Positions 20,254 through 32,150 of a stretch of 64,000 bases of DNA are shown piece by piece. Within the stretch, counting starts at the first letter, position 1, and every line of letters begins with the position of its first letter. A program made the translations under genes and the position numbers. Source of the DNA: Fistulifera solaris (Eukaryota > Bacillariophyta > Bacillariophyceae > Naviculales > Stauroneidaceae); NCBI GenBank assembly GCA_030295235.1, contig AP026127.1, positions 622,501 to 686,500 of the forward strand, read 5' to 3'. The notes beneath the pieces were generated by a model, which was given only the letters and a program-made list of their open reading frames with translations, was not told the origin of the DNA and searched no databases.

Positions 20254-20835
20254 ATGAGCAAAGAACAAACACACCTTTCTAACCTCGACGAAACAGAGAC
20301 CGAGTCAGAAGAGCTCGATCCTCCGTCAGAGTTTATCTGTGGCCTAACGATGGAGATCATGCACGATCCCTTAATGAGTAAATACGGCCACAATTATGAA
20401 CGTGAAGCAATAATAGAATGGCTTACCCGAGGAAATGATTCGTGTCCCATGACACGTCGACCGATGAGACTTTCCGATTTGATTTCAAATCATAATCTTC
20501 GTGCTCGAATCGATGAATGGAGGAAGGAACATCGAGATGAAATCAGCAACCCATCTCTCGTCGAAATAACGACGCCGGTGCCGCAATGCTTCGGCGTTAT
20601 CAGCTTGGACCGTCAAGAAGTAGTGAGAAGACGCAGTTCATCCTCAACTCATCGGAGCACGCGAAGACATCGCCATAGACAAGGGTCCTCTCAACGACGA
20701 CCGAGTGCTGCACAGTCAGTAGCAACCGCGGCGGAAGTGCCTAGCGAACAATCTCGCCGAGGTGTGTCTGCTAGGTTCATGAGACGACTTTTCTCTGGCA
20801 GAGGTGTCGCATCGCGTGATGTTCAACAAAGTTGA
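20254..20835 (+). CDS. U-box domain protein, probable E3 ubiquitin ligase
   Basis: The true ATG is 20254 (193 aa); the frame is open upstream but without ATG. The U-box covers residues ~25-95: PSEFICGLTMEIMHDPLMSK, then GHNYEREAIIEWL, then SCPMTRRPM, with NHNLRARIDEWR as closing helix. This is the RING-like fold that binds E2 enzymes without zinc. The C-terminal half is basic and Arg/Ser-rich (RRRSSSSTHRSTRRHRHRQG), so it is disordered and possibly nucleic-acid- or nucleus-directed. A second U-box gene of similar size lies 840 bp downstream on the same strand, suggesting an old local duplication with different C-termini. Confidence 0.85.
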   Translation: MSKEQTHLSNLDETETESEELDPPSEFICGLTMEIMHDPLMSKYGHNYEREAIIEWLTRGNDSCPMTRRPMRLSDLISNHNLRARIDEWRKEHRDEISNPSLVEITTPVPQCFGVISLDRQEVVRRRSSSSTHRSTRRHRHRQGSSQRRPSAAQSVATAAEVPSEQSRRGVSARFMRRLFSGRGVASRDVQQS

Positions 20836-21673
20836 AACTCTTCTCCGACTGACTAGAGACGCTAATGCGCTACGATAATACCTGTTAAAAATTAAGTTAC
20901 ACTTCTCGTGGATGTTCAACGGTACAGTGATCGTTACAGCGATGAGCTTGTTTTGACGAGATAATGCGAAAATGATGGATGAACAAAATGATCAACCATC
21001 TAGAGTTTTTGCTTTCAACCTTACGATGCTTCGTAGTTTTATTAAATTATTGACAAATACAACACTTTTTAGCTGCAAGGAAGCTTTTTGTCAGCAAGCT
21101 TTTGAACCAACTAAATTCTGTGCTCTAGAATCCTCGTAACTTAAGATTACTCCGGAGCGCTCTGTCGGTAACTTAAGTTGGTAGTTGCAATGCTTATTGA
21201 TAACTGGTACGTGATGGTATGATAAAACATCGAATATCGAATATTGTATATCCTTTAACATACTGTTTTTCGGAAGACTATGATGTGAGGCCTTTGTAAG
21301 ATATTGTAAAAACCCTTGAGGCAAGCTGAAAATGTATACGGATTCCGGATGGTAGATACCGGGACTGGAGTTGAGTCGTTAGTCGATGAGAAGTTTCAAA
21401 CTACTCGGAGTACCTAATACTATAGGGTCTACTGCATTTATTTTTTAGAGGCTTAGCAACTAAAAGTGAAACGTGTTTAAGGTTTAAGTGCCACGCGCTC
21501 GAGAAAGAATGTCCGACCTCGTCCGCAGTTTTACTGTATGCGCAAATAACGAAACGGACGGAACAAAAGAACGACGATCGACCGAAAGCATCAACAAAAT
21601 AAAACCACGACAGAGTTGATTGCGAACTTTCACATCCCTGTTTCTAATTTTCATTAGAAAGAAAATAACAACA
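20836..21673. other. intergenic, ~840 bp
   Basis: AT-rich DNA between the two U-box genes. Nothing recognisable on either strand. Confidence 0.4.
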
Positions 21674-22343
21674 ATGCAGACAAATCTGGATAAGTCACAA
21701 TACTATGCGCACCCGCCGTATTTGTACCGATGCCCTTTGAGTGGAAAGTTGATGGAAGGTACGCGCCGAATTTGTTTCACGATCGAGTCCGTTGGAGAAA
21801 CATTTACTCACTTTTGCTGCATCTCTAGAACCTGTAACGGATCCGTGCGCTCACAATTTCGATCGAGAAGCAATCACAACTTATCTGGATAGTCACCATC
21901 GCTGCCCTATTTCAAAGAAGCCTCTGAGCCCGAGTGCGCTGCGACCAAATCATGCATTAGCCGAACAAATAGAACGGTGGAAGTTTCACAAAGACCACGA
22001 CGGATTAGTGCGAGAGATTGTCGAAGAAGACCCAACATCAGCCTTGTCAGAAGATGAAGAGTTCGACGATATAGTCATTCAAATGGAGCGAGGGACTCAG
22101 CGAAAGACACGACAAGGGAAACATCACCAGAAAACTTACTATTACGATGAAATTCCGCCGGAGCTCATGCTCTTGCCCCAAGAACGTCAAATTTTAGCAA
22201 GTGTGAGAAACAAAGTGGCGACCACAAGATCTATTGCGCAGAAACAGCGTTGCTATCGAACAACGTGCACATTGATAGGCGTTCTCATTGTTTGTGCCGG
22301 GGCGCTAATTACATGGAAGTCATTCTCGGGCGACGACGAATAG
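21674..22343 (+). CDS. tail-anchored U-box E3 ligase
   Basis: Exon 1 is 21674-21758 and exon 2 is 21829-22343; the 70-nt intron (GTACGC..TCTAG, phase 1) interrupts the U-box and its removal gives YRCPLSGKLMEEPVTDPCAH. The product is 199 aa. The U-box spans residues ~13-80 (FDREAITTYL, RCPISKKPLSPSALRPNHAL, IERWKFHKD). An acidic linker and a basic linker follow. The C-terminal hydrophobic helix CTLIGVLIVCAGALITW with a short tail (KSFSGDDE) makes it a probable tail-anchored protein of the ER, mitochondrial or plastid outer membranes. It should ubiquitinate membrane-proximal substrates; targets are unknown. Confidence 0.85.
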
Positions 22344-22679
22344 TAGTGCCAAGCTCTTCGTTTGAAGGCGTGCTCCAAGTGGAACCTATGCAGTTTTTCC
22401 AATGATTTGTTCTCACTTTGCAACGGCAACGGCAACCTGTTAACTCCTTTTCGCGGATGATTGCTATCCTAAGAGTTCATCTCTGTAATGACACAACTTT
22501 GTATACTAGCATAAAACCTGATTTTCTATTATCCAATGGTCGGTGCGTATATGTTATTCATTGCATGTGGAGGAGTGAAGCCTACGGGCGAAATTTTTAT
22601 TGTTTTTTTAATGTGCATGGGTTGCAGAAAAAGTGAAGCCTTGGAAAGGGCGAGTGAGCTTAAATCCTTTTGGAGTTAC

Positions 22680-23762
22680 TTACTCTTCAATACCTTGAGG
22701 GAGAAGCAAAAGGGATTGAACGGTAACACTTGGGTCCACCATGTTGATCAAGGCAGTCTCATGGATAAGAGAAGAATCGGAGCTCTGCGAAGTCCCATCT
22801 TCAGATACAATATTGCCTTCTGAGTAATGGTCGCAGGCATCGATTTCCTGGGTAGATACCGGTAGGTCGGGGAACATCGGTAGACTTGACTCTGGTAGAA
22901 TCGAAGGCTCCACATCAACCAGCCATTCCAATGGATCTTGACCTCCGAGTTCTTTGAAGTCGTAGGTCTGATGCTGTTCGCTCTTGAAGTCCGCTCCGTC
23001 AGACGTAGCAGGGAAACAGAAAGAATCAAGCTCGTGTGCATCGATTACCGATGCCGGAGAAAACGTATCCCATACGTTTTCAGTTTCAGTCGACACAGAA
23101 GATGCGTTGGAAACAAGAATAGGAAATGGGAGGCTGCGAGAAGAATAAACATTGTAAGCTTTGTAGGCAACCGTAAGGAAAATTCACAAGTTTTGAACTT
23201 ACACTTCCGTAGGAAGCTGGGATGGTAAAGCAGAAAGAGAAGACGACCGAGCGACTTTCTTTGGAAGTTTTGGTTTCTTCATACTTCGTGAAGGCAAGGA
23301 GGGAGGAAGACTCATTTTTCGCTTCGCAGACGGCTTGCTTGGCGAAGAAGGCGCCGCGTTGCCTTTATTGACGATATGACGCTCCATGCGTTGAAAGTAT
23401 TTTTGGGCGTGCGTCCGCACTTGAACAACCGTACGCGTCCCTATCATATTTGCAATTAGCTTCCACTGCTTTCCGTGCTTCTCAAGTCCTTCGAGAAAGA
23501 CTTGATGTTCCTGCTCGGTCCACCTACCAATCTTTTCTTTATCTGCAAGAGAAGACGAAGAAGACCCCCTTGGCGTGATCACAGCTCCTGAATCGTCCGC
23601 AAGAAAAGAGTCTGTGTTCAGCACTGATACTCGTAAGCCGTGTCCATCATCCGACTTGGGCAGAGGCATGCCGCACGGTTCGGGACCATCAGAAACGTCG
23701 GCCGTCTCAGGCAACGATACCGATTTACTTACGAAAACATTGACGGGAAAAGAGTTGTTCAT
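22680..23762 (-). CDS. SHAQKYF-class single-repeat MYB transcription factor
   Basis: Exon 1 is 23762-23203 and exon 2 is 23133-22680; the 69-nt intron 23134-23202 (GTAAGT..TCGCAG) is phase 2. The product is 337 aa. The MYB repeat lies at residues ~78-130: GRWTEQEHQVFLEGLEKHGK, then QWKLIANMIGTRTVVQVRTH, then AQKYFQRM, the SHAQKYF-like signature (here THAQKYF). A basic nuclear-localisation region follows (KPSAKRKMSLPP, RSMKKPKLPKKVARS). The C-terminal exon is acidic and Ser-rich, a possible activation domain. Plant relatives (LHY/CCA1/RVE-like) are circadian or light regulators. In diatoms the role is unknown. Confidence 0.9.
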
Positions 23763-24732
23763 TGTTTTAACAGGGGAAATGAGAGCGAGGAAGCTATAGC
23801 AATAGAAAAAGGATTCTGGAGCAACGATTTATCGCGAAAGGGTGTGGCAGATCGCCTTGGAAATGTTTCACGTCGTGCGAGATGTCAACCACTATCGATG
23901 GAGAGTGTGCGCCACCAAAAAACATCTGGCCGGAACACGGAAAGCATCTGCCTCGCCTTCACTTTGGATCTACAGTGTAATCGTAGTGGTATTCTGCGAG
24001 GTATTTCTGAGCCAACCAAGGACTACACTGGTGAAAACTGTAGGCGTGCAATTGCGAACGGAAAGGATGCTGAAAGGTCAGTGAAAGGTCTACCTAAACA
24101 AACGTAAAAAGGACAGCGAAAGAAGGGTAATCAACGAACGGTATTGAACAATTTTCTGTTTTCTATTTAAAGGATCTTTCTGATTTTATAAACTGCAGCG
24201 AATTGCGATTCATTCTAACTTGAGGTTTCTGAGTTCCTACAATTTCATCATATTCTTGTTAATGACGTGAAAAACAATATCGGCCGAAATGTAGCCGCTA
24301 GTTTGGTCCAATTAGATCGCAGCATACTTAGTCACGATAACACATGATTGAAGTAATGTGTTCAATTTCGTTTCATCGTCTATCATAGGGATTATTGACA
24401 GTTAAAAAGAAATAAGGAGCACATTTTCTACACGCCTTACTTGAGCTCAATCGCGTATCATGTCTCGGTCTTCCCAACGGAAACTGTGAGCTTGAAACGG
24501 ACAAACTTGAAAGGCGCGTCTCGTTATAGATTATCCAGCGTCTTAAAAATTTGGCGTTCTTTTGGAGACCCTTAGTCTTTAGATACTCAAAATCAACGCT
24601 GTCTTATGATTTGATCATGCATAAACAAGAAATTCCTTGTCAAAGCGTGACATAGCTCGTTCAAGCTCTTGGTTACTTTGACTCGGAAGGAATGCTAAGC
24701 AGCACTGATGGTGTGTTTCGTCGGCTTTCCAA
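23763..24732. other. intergenic, ~970 bp
   Basis: Spacer between the MYB promoter and the 3' end of the kinesin locus. Plus-strand frames at 23640-24107 have no family features and begin inside the MYB gene. Confidence 0.4.
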
Positions 24733-27700
24733 TTATGACCTTGCGCATTTCCGACGAGCGAATCGAAGTGTTGCGATTGTTTCCTCGGAATCTTCTTCGT
24801 TGTTGGAAACGCATGCGATTAGTTGGACTTTAGTATCAGATTCGAGACTATCAAGCAGCAGATGAGTGAGGCGTGCTGTTGCGGTAAGGCACCGAACGAG
24901 CGAAATGAATTCTTGCCGTCAACGACCTCAGAAAGCGTCTCGATAGAGCGATGAGCGAATCGCAAGCCTTTACTTAAATATCGGCTGTTCGTTGATATAG
25001 GATTGTCGTCTCCCGCATTCGATGAGGTGGAAATTAAGTCGGAACCGGCAAGGTCGACGAATTGTAGCTTCCCTCTGCTTCCAAGACCGGTTGCAATATT
25101 GATTGAATGTACGTGAATGGTGGCAATAATGTGACTTGATGATTCGTGCTCAGCGACATTGGTGCCAAGTTCCATCAGCTTTTTCACTCTGGCTTTAACA
25201 CAACATGAGCAAATAGAGCAAAAGTCCACAAAACTTTCAACCCATAGCGATACAGCGCCTTGAACGACGGTCTCGCCGTGTACGTCTGTGCGTATTTCAA
25301 GCTTAACTTGTCGTCCTGAACTATTGGCGTCTTCTTGGTCGTCACGAATTGCTTTTTGGTTCGTTTTACTAGCACTGTTTTCAGCTGTGATTATTTTCCC
25401 CCTATTGTCACCGGCTGGCGTTCCGACAAGTAAGTCACATAATCTTTCGTTGTGCACCTCAATAATGCTCAGAGTGAAGGTGTCCTTGTAGCGATCACTT
25501 CTTTCACTTGAAATATCAAAAACTGTTTCATACTTCTAAACTGTAGGCCGTGGTTCTCGATAGTAAGCTCACCGTCCACGAACCACGGGCGTCACCAAGT
25601 ATCGTGTGAGTCTTCCCACTACCTGTTGATCCATAACAAATAGTGCAAACATTGAAACCATCGAGAGCACTCAAACACACTTCTTCCATCTCTTCGTAGA
25701 TGTCTTGCTGACTGGTTGAAGTATCGAAAACTCGATCATATTCAAAGCAAAGAGGGCTTGAATCTTTTCTCACGGTCACCGTGTCTTGTGATGGAAAAGA
25801 CAACAATCCTTCGCCATTGCTTGGGGCTCGCGGCCTGCAGTAGACGCCGAACGGAACCTCGAAAGTCTTGTACTTCGTGGAGAAGTTTGCGCCCGCCGCT
25901 GATTCCACGGCAAGCTTATCCACGAAGTCGACTCACTTCATTCTTCTGTATTTCAACCACCTTCATCACCTGCTCTGCCCAAGGCAAGCTGTCCTTTGAA
26001 AGTTGAGCCAGCTCGTCTGCTGTAGTCTTTCGAAGAAGTTCAAATTGTCGCCGGAATAGTTCAGACTGGGCTTGGAGATTTCTCAGTTGCTCCGCTGATG
26101 GTTGATTGGACATCTGGCGCTGAATATGCATCAGGGTCGACGGCAGCCGCAGAAGAGAGCGGTAGCTTTTCTTCAGCTTTCTTCTTGCGACCAAAAGCCA
26201 TCTTTCTTTTCCCACTTGGCTTTTCGTTCGCCGCCGCCTCTGTCTCCTAGTTCTCTTGAAGCATTTCTAGCTCGAGTTCCAAAGCCCGGTTTCTGGCGAC
26301 CGCACCCTCGAGAGAGTCTTTCTGATGCTGATCATAGTTCTTGTAGCGCTGTGATATTGCTTCTAACTGAGACATTACAACCCGGGTTTCACTTTCAAAT
26401 CGCTCCCTCGATGGCCATTCTTTGAACCTCGGCCGCAGCTGCTCTTGTGTGTAGTTTTCCAGCCTCTTGTTCCGCTAAGCTCTGCTTGTTTTTTCCAAAA
26501 TTCGCGCACTTCTTCGTTCGGCTCTCAAGTCGCTCCTCCGCTAGTCGTTGCTTTGCCATGGCTTCGGCCGGATCGCTTTTGCGCCATCGCCGCTGCTTCT
26601 GCTGCTCGATGTGTGACTGTATTTTGCCACTCTTGGCTATTATTCTTTTCTGCACTCTGGATTGCCTGCTCGGCCACTTTCACTGCCCGCGCGGCTTCAG
26701 CTCGACTTTCCTTAAGTTCTGATCGAAGCTCATTGAGTGCATTGTGCAGCTCTTCGACCAATTCTTGATCGAATCCATGGCCTGTCAACGAAGAGACTAC
26801 TGATCCGTCGGCCGGACTCGATATTTTTGTACCGTCTGTGTTAACAGGGACGAGAGAAACAATTTTGGCCGACGAAGAATGAAGATTCGAAGAACTTTCA
26901 TGCATTTCAGATGACCGGTGCGAGGGAGGAGTGATGAGATGATTCTCCCTTGCCGTGTGCGCTAGCAGTCGATGGCGGCAGAGGCGGATAACCAGAATGA
27001 TCTCTGGTCAATTTCTTCGGCCCATCATCGGGCAAGCCATCCTTCACAAAATCAGAGTTATCTAGCTGATTTTCTCTCCGACTTTCCTCCAATGCTTCCA
27101 AAGGTAGACTCAAGAAAAGAGAAAATGCCTGGGCGCACTTGTCTCGGTCTGTCTGTGAGGGAGCTTCTATGTCCAGGGAAGGATGGACAGGATCGTCCGT
27201 AATGATCGAAAAGATGCGATTTGCAGGACAAGTACTTCGTCTGGCTTTATCAGTAGTCTTTCCTTTCCGAATAGCAATAATTCTGTCAAGAGGCATTTGT
27301 ATATCTTTTTTCTTTCCCCAAACGAGCACTTTTGTTCCTGGTTCAAGCTGCGACGTCAAAGAATAGGACGAAGCTGTGGCTTTGCCAGTTGAATTACCCA
27401 TAGACCATCGTCGACCACGGCTTCCACTCGTGTCACTACGGTTACCACTCAAACAGATATCCGTCAAATCTTCAACTCTGACACACTTGACGTATCGTAA
27501 GCTGGACTTGCCGTACTGGTTGATTTTTCGGATAGCGACTCCCATGCTGTCGTCGCACAATTTTTGTACAAAGAGTGCTTGCTCCTGGTCCATGGCCCCT
27601 TTCTTAGACCCTTCCGGAATATCCTTTTGATCCGAACTACCAGCAAACGACGAAGCTCCGCGAACGTCTGTAATAGGAGGCCGTAGTTTGCTCATGCTGC

Positions 27701-28019
27701 CGTCCGAGGCGTCCTTCGCAAACTGCTGGGTTTCTTTGTTTATATTCGACGCGCCAGTCTTTTCGCGATGGGTACTGCTGCTATCCGACATACCAGAGGG
27801 CGGAAGAGCTTTATTCTTGGTTGGTCGATTAGCAGCGCGGGTCTCTGGTTTAGAATTCTTGTTAAAGGCGTCGGCATTCTGAACTCCGGGCTGAGGTGGG
27901 CTCACCAATTCATTTGAGTTAGAACTGTGGCTGTTAGAATAAGTTGATCTGTTTCCTTCGCCGATCAAAGCGGATCGTCGCACTTTGTTTTCAGGTAACG
28001 TTACTGTCATGTTCATCAT
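24733..28019 (-). CDS. kinesin with N-terminal PH-like domain and C-terminal motor; many frame breaks (possible pseudogene)
   Basis: The N-terminal frame (28019-26907) holds a Ser-rich head and a PH-like region (VLVWGKKKDIQMPLDRIIAI, RIFSIITDDPVHPSLDIEA). Coiled-coil segments follow in at least three different frames (26905-25937). The neck and motor start after a good intron 25873-25936 (GTGAGT..CACGAAG): VPFGVYCRPRA, the P-loop GSTGSGKTHT, LSIIEVHNERLCDLLV, ESSSHIIATIHV (degenerate SSRSH), and LQFVDLAGSD (switch II). The last part lies in two more frames: SVPYRNS, then RLTHLLLDSLESDT and ETIATLRFARR, stop at 24733-24735. The order coiled coil then motor is that of kinesin-14 (minus-end-directed). 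At least six frame changes and one in-frame TAG occur; some sit at homopolymers (AAAA, GGG), others do not. Either an error-rich assembly or a decaying gene. Confidence 0.7.
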
Positions 28020-28661
28020 GATTATTATGGATCAGGGCTGACGAGCGGCTGCCTTTCCAGTTTGCGTATTGTCTCGTGATCTAAGTTTGATAGTCGTCGA
28101 CGCTCAATGAAGACAACGGTTCAAACGAAAAGAGCTCCGGTTTGGGTCTTGTTACAAAAAAAACCTTTTACTTTTGTCGGTGATTACCATTTATGAAGGA
28201 AACGCCACGAAGATCAACAATGCTGCTGTTATGTTGTTGTCGATGAGCCTGCAGCCTGCACGGAGTAATTGAGAGTTGAGAGGAAAGAGTACTACAGTAG
28301 AACGGACACTTCAGTACCGAGCCATATATTTTATACGTCTCAAAGTAGCAAGAAACAAAATACGGTACCCATACTTAGCACAACCATTTTTATCAGTGCC
28401 TAAGTAACGGTTCTCTACGACCTACGACCTACGACTGGACTTGTGTGCGCAACGGAAATTCAAACTGACTAAAAAATCAGCATTCTACAAGATGTACTCG
28501 ATGACTGATTGATTGATTATTGATTCACGATCATGCAGTTATTTCCCCCTACCACCTACCAGGTATTATTCGTCGACGACGCTACCTTCATGCAAGGTCA
28601 GCATGAGGTAGTAGTATTGACAATCAACAAGCTAATATAGAAAGATACAAGCTCCGACGAC
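28020..28661. other. divergent intergenic region, ~640 bp
   Basis: Head-to-head promoters of the kinesin (minus) and the membrane protein (plus). AT-rich; no frame or RNA gene seen. Confidence 0.4.
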
Positions 28662-30718
28662 ATGACATCTCAGTGTTCTTCCCTCGAGAGGGATCTCGTT
28701 GACTACCAACCACGGCCGTTTCAGAACTCAAATATGCTCGTTCTGGGTCGAAGGGGAGTTCCGCGGTTCGGCTTTCCGTCGGGCATCGAAAAGACAGTTA
28801 ATGGGAACGTTGACGAGGCCGCGAGTTATCTCACCGGGGTTGTGGTCTGTTCCCTCTGTATCTTTTCCTTCTTTCTATGTTGGGTGATTGCTCTGATCGT
28901 ATTGCGATGTCTCGGTCCCAGGAGAGTTGGAATTTACTCAGGAGTGAGGCTTCCTCTTCCGAAACGCCCTGAACCAGCGGAAACGTATGTTTCTGAGATA
29001 ATAGCAAATGATCATGAAATCATTGAACGCGAGTCCTACGAAAGAATTCAATGTAACACGGAGCTTACAGAACAGGCAAAGGCTACTTCAGCGGAAGAGA
29101 GTATTGATGACGAAATAAATGAAACTGCATCAACTGATCAGCACGGGGGGAGATGTCAGCTTGATTCCGAGTCAAATCTAGAACACAATGATACAATTCT
29201 GACCAAGAGGTGGACAGAATGGGAACTCAGCGTCAAACAGCACAAACAACAACTTAACAGAATCCGCATTACCGTTCTCATTTGCGGCTCGCTGGTCGTT
29301 GTTTCGGTTTTAACGATGGTCATCGCAGGAATCATGAACCTAAGCGATGCGAGTAAAGCGATGACCGAAGGGCTGAATAAAGCTAGAAACATTGCCTTGA
29401 GCGGTGCTATTCTGATTGAAGACTTTTTAAGAAATCAGAACCTCCTCACTCGCAATATACAGTCCTATCGAGCTACAATGAATGGGTTCTGCCCACAGGT
29501 AGCGGAAACGGTGTGCGAGCAACTCAGCCCGATTTCAAACTGCAATTTCACCAGATTCTCGGAAAGTATTCGAGTCTTTCTTTGGGACATTTTCATTGAC
29601 TTGCGTACATATACGTTCTTTGAGTTGACATCCATTCAGAATGACCTGGTGAAAGCCGCCGACAGTATGAGCAGTATAAAACAGAATGTTAATGGATTCA
29701 CGTGGGCCTTTTGGACAGCGTGCGTATGGGCCTTACTGCTCATGATCTTCACCATGTTCCTGATGTACGGAGTGGTTCTGGCATGGCGCGAGGAACGTCG
29801 ACAAAGTTTCTTGCAATGTGTTGTGACGATGATGCACCACTGGTTAGTCGTCCCGTTCTACATTTTCTTCGTGTTTTTGACATGGGTCTTTTCAATGATT
29901 TTTGTGATCGGAACAGTTGTGACAGCTGACTTTTGCTTTGATTCTCCGGATAGTAAGATTCTTGTAAGTGATCTGAGCGCACTGTGGTACTTCGTGTCCT
30001 TTCCCCTGATTTTGTTGAAAGACTACGATTGACGCAAAGCGAGAGAGTTTTTCCGAATTAGGAGTTGAGTTTGCTACCTACTACGTGAGCGGTTGTCCTG
30101 AGAGTGGGCTGCCGAACGAGATGAAGCGCAAAAGTGATCTGTTAATCCACTTCCTGCTAAAGGTTAGTGAGTTCGGGGCAGCACTCCAGTCCGATGAGGT
30201 CATTGAGATTTGTGGTGACACCAGTCGTTATAGAGGAGTCGGGGCTTCACTCGAAGCCGCAACATGCAATCTCGCGAATACTTTATTGGACGTAAGTGTA
30301 GCTGGCTATCAATATCAAGCCTCAACAACGATCTTAACCATGCAAATGCTGCCTTATTGACTCTATCCAGGTTCAAGACTATTTTGCTTGCCAAAATTTT
30401 CATCCCGTTTATGAGGCTACCGTCTATGAAGCGCTTTGCTACGAAGCTAATCGAGGCCTTACATGGGTCGCATTCACTCAAATACTCATCGTATTTTTCA
30501 GTATGATTATGTTGATGCTCAGAGTCGCATTTGTGGAAGTCCATGAAGAGAACATGACGGCAAACACAAATAGTACATGGAATCGTCTTGTCAAACTTTT
30601 TTGTCAAAAACGGCAAAAAACTTTTAACGAGGAAACGAGCCACGAAAAGGTATATGAAGCTAATCCGAATGAAATTGAAACTTCAAAGGTCCTTGATGAT
30701 TGGAATCCAGATGGTTGA
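28662..30718 (+). CDS. multi-pass membrane protein with large Cys-containing loops, unknown
   Basis: Three exons: 28662-29963, 30022-30291 and 30371-30718. Both introns have GTAAGT donors (58 and 79 nt) and phase 0; together they give 639 aa. Hydrophobic segments lie near residues 50-82, 205-228, 350-375, 385-420 and, in exon 3, TQILIVFFSMIMLMLRVAF. Between them are extracellular-type loops with conserved-looking cysteines (GFCPQVAETVCEQL; DFCFDSPDSKIL; SGCPESG; YFACQNFHPVYEATVYEALC). The acidic N-terminal cytosolic loop is polar. About five TM helices with two cysteine loops resembles the tweety/prominin layout, but I cannot claim homology. The C-terminal tail is charged. Confidence 0.8.
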
Positions 30719-30966
30719 CACAGGTTGAGCTGAATTTATACGTTGCACGTGCTGGGTATAATAAGAATGAATTTTGTGCGATAACAAAAGTGATGACCGC
30801 TTGAAATACAATGCAAAATACACCATAGAGTTGGATGTCACCAGATACCGGCTTTAAGTGTGTTTGAGAATCACGGCAGTGTTAGCAGTTTCCTCTGGGC
30901 GGTGCGAAAGAAGGGCCGCACATCGTACAATGAAAGGCTTGGTAAATACTTTCTATGAAAGGCAAC

Positions 30967-31809
30967 TTACACATTAACTCGATACCAGCTCCAACTTCCT
31001 TTCTCATCTCGCTCATTTCTCTGTCTGTACAAATTTTGTAACCGTAGATACTCGACAAAGTGCGGAGTTAGAAGTAGAAGAACAAACGTCTCAGGTGGGG
31101 GCAAGATTGTGCCATCCAACTCGGATCGGCCGCCTCTCTGGACGATCGATTCACCTTCATAAGGCTCACCCGACAGCTTATCTCGGAAAAAGGCTTCTCT
31201 TCCAACATCCGTAAGTCGTTCCCATTTCTTCAAACGAGCTTCCTGAAGAACCCCAGATGCTGTATTATCCACAATTAATAGATCACCTCTTATCCGATAC
31301 TGTTCTGTCAAATTCCCAAACCACCAATGCACCTCAGCTTTTGGATTCTCTCGTATTTGTTGTATTTTATCGGATCGAGCGTCCGCTACCATAGTCAAAA
31401 TTGTTGACAATTGCTCGCCGCATTCATTCTTCAGTAAATGATCGTGGGGTAAATCCAGAAATCCTCGAAAGACAATCGATCGGCATCTTGGTTCGTTTGT
31501 TGTGCCGTCCACAGTTGCTAGCTGCAAGTATTGAAAGCCTTGAATCTCTTGTGATTTAGCAATAGATCTTTCCAACCGTTCTCTCCACGATATCTCCACA
31601 TACGGGTCTGAGTCTTCCTTGTCGGCGAAAGTATTTCCAATATCCGCTAGTCCGACGGCATCAAATCTATTGTCGTCGGTAGATTCTTGAAGTCCGCTGC
31701 CAGTCATCAACGCCCGTTTCACCGTCGGTAACCGAAAGCTACTGCCAAAGCTAAAGAGATAGATCCACAAGTATAAGCAACTTACAAGAGGCTTCATCAT
31801 GTTTATCAT
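30967..31809 (-). CDS. plastid-targeted FMN-binding pyridoxamine-phosphate-oxidase-like protein (Alr4036 type)
   Basis: A 280-aa protein from an ATG at 31809. The leader LVSCLYLWIYLFSFGSSFRLPTV is a signal peptide ending in S-S-F-R-L-P, a good match to the ASAFAP motif that sends diatom proteins across four plastid membranes. The mature part has the Alr4036-type PNPOx order: WRERLERSIAKSQ, FQYLQLATVDG, RSIVFRGF, SDKIQQIRENPKAEVHWWFG, YRIRGDLLIVDN, ERLTDVGREAFFRDKLSG, then the C-terminal VEYLRLQN and WSWYRVNV. Such split-barrel proteins bind FMN and may oxidise or sense small substrates. The cyanobacterial type fits a plastid role. True PNP-oxidase activity is not implied. Confidence 0.85.
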   Translation of the reverse strand: MINMMKPLVSCLYLWIYLFSFGSSFRLPTVKRALMTGSGLQESTDDNRFDAVGLADIGNTFADKEDSDPYVEISWRERLERSIAKSQEIQGFQYLQLATVDGTTNEPRCRSIVFRGFLDLPHDHLLKNECGEQLSTILTMVADARSDKIQQIRENPKAEVHWWFGNLTEQYRIRGDLLIVDNTASGVLQEARLKKWERLTDVGREAFFRDKLSGEPYEGESIVQRGGRSELDGTILPPPETFVLLLLTPHFVEYLRLQNLYRQRNERDEKGSWSWYRVNV

Positions 31810-32150
31810 AACATCTCTAACGTTCGGAGTAATTTTTCATCGTAAAAATATGATGGTATCCGGTCTCTCGCTCAAGGTTCAAGTTCTCCACGGGGCTGTT
31901 ATAGTGATGGGCTTCTTGTCAACAATAATAGACAACAAGAAGCGACGAACCAACTTATATTTGCTGTCCTGAACCAGCTGTACTTGAGGTTCTTCCTCAG
32001 GATGGAGTTCTTAGATGGAGTATGTCTATGACACATTCGAAAAACCGCAAGGAATGAAATGCAACGAGGAGTCCTAACTTCGAAGGTCATCCTCGCAACA
32101 AGAATAGTCAATTAACATTCGCGTACCAAATTTAGTTTGCTCGTTTTCTT

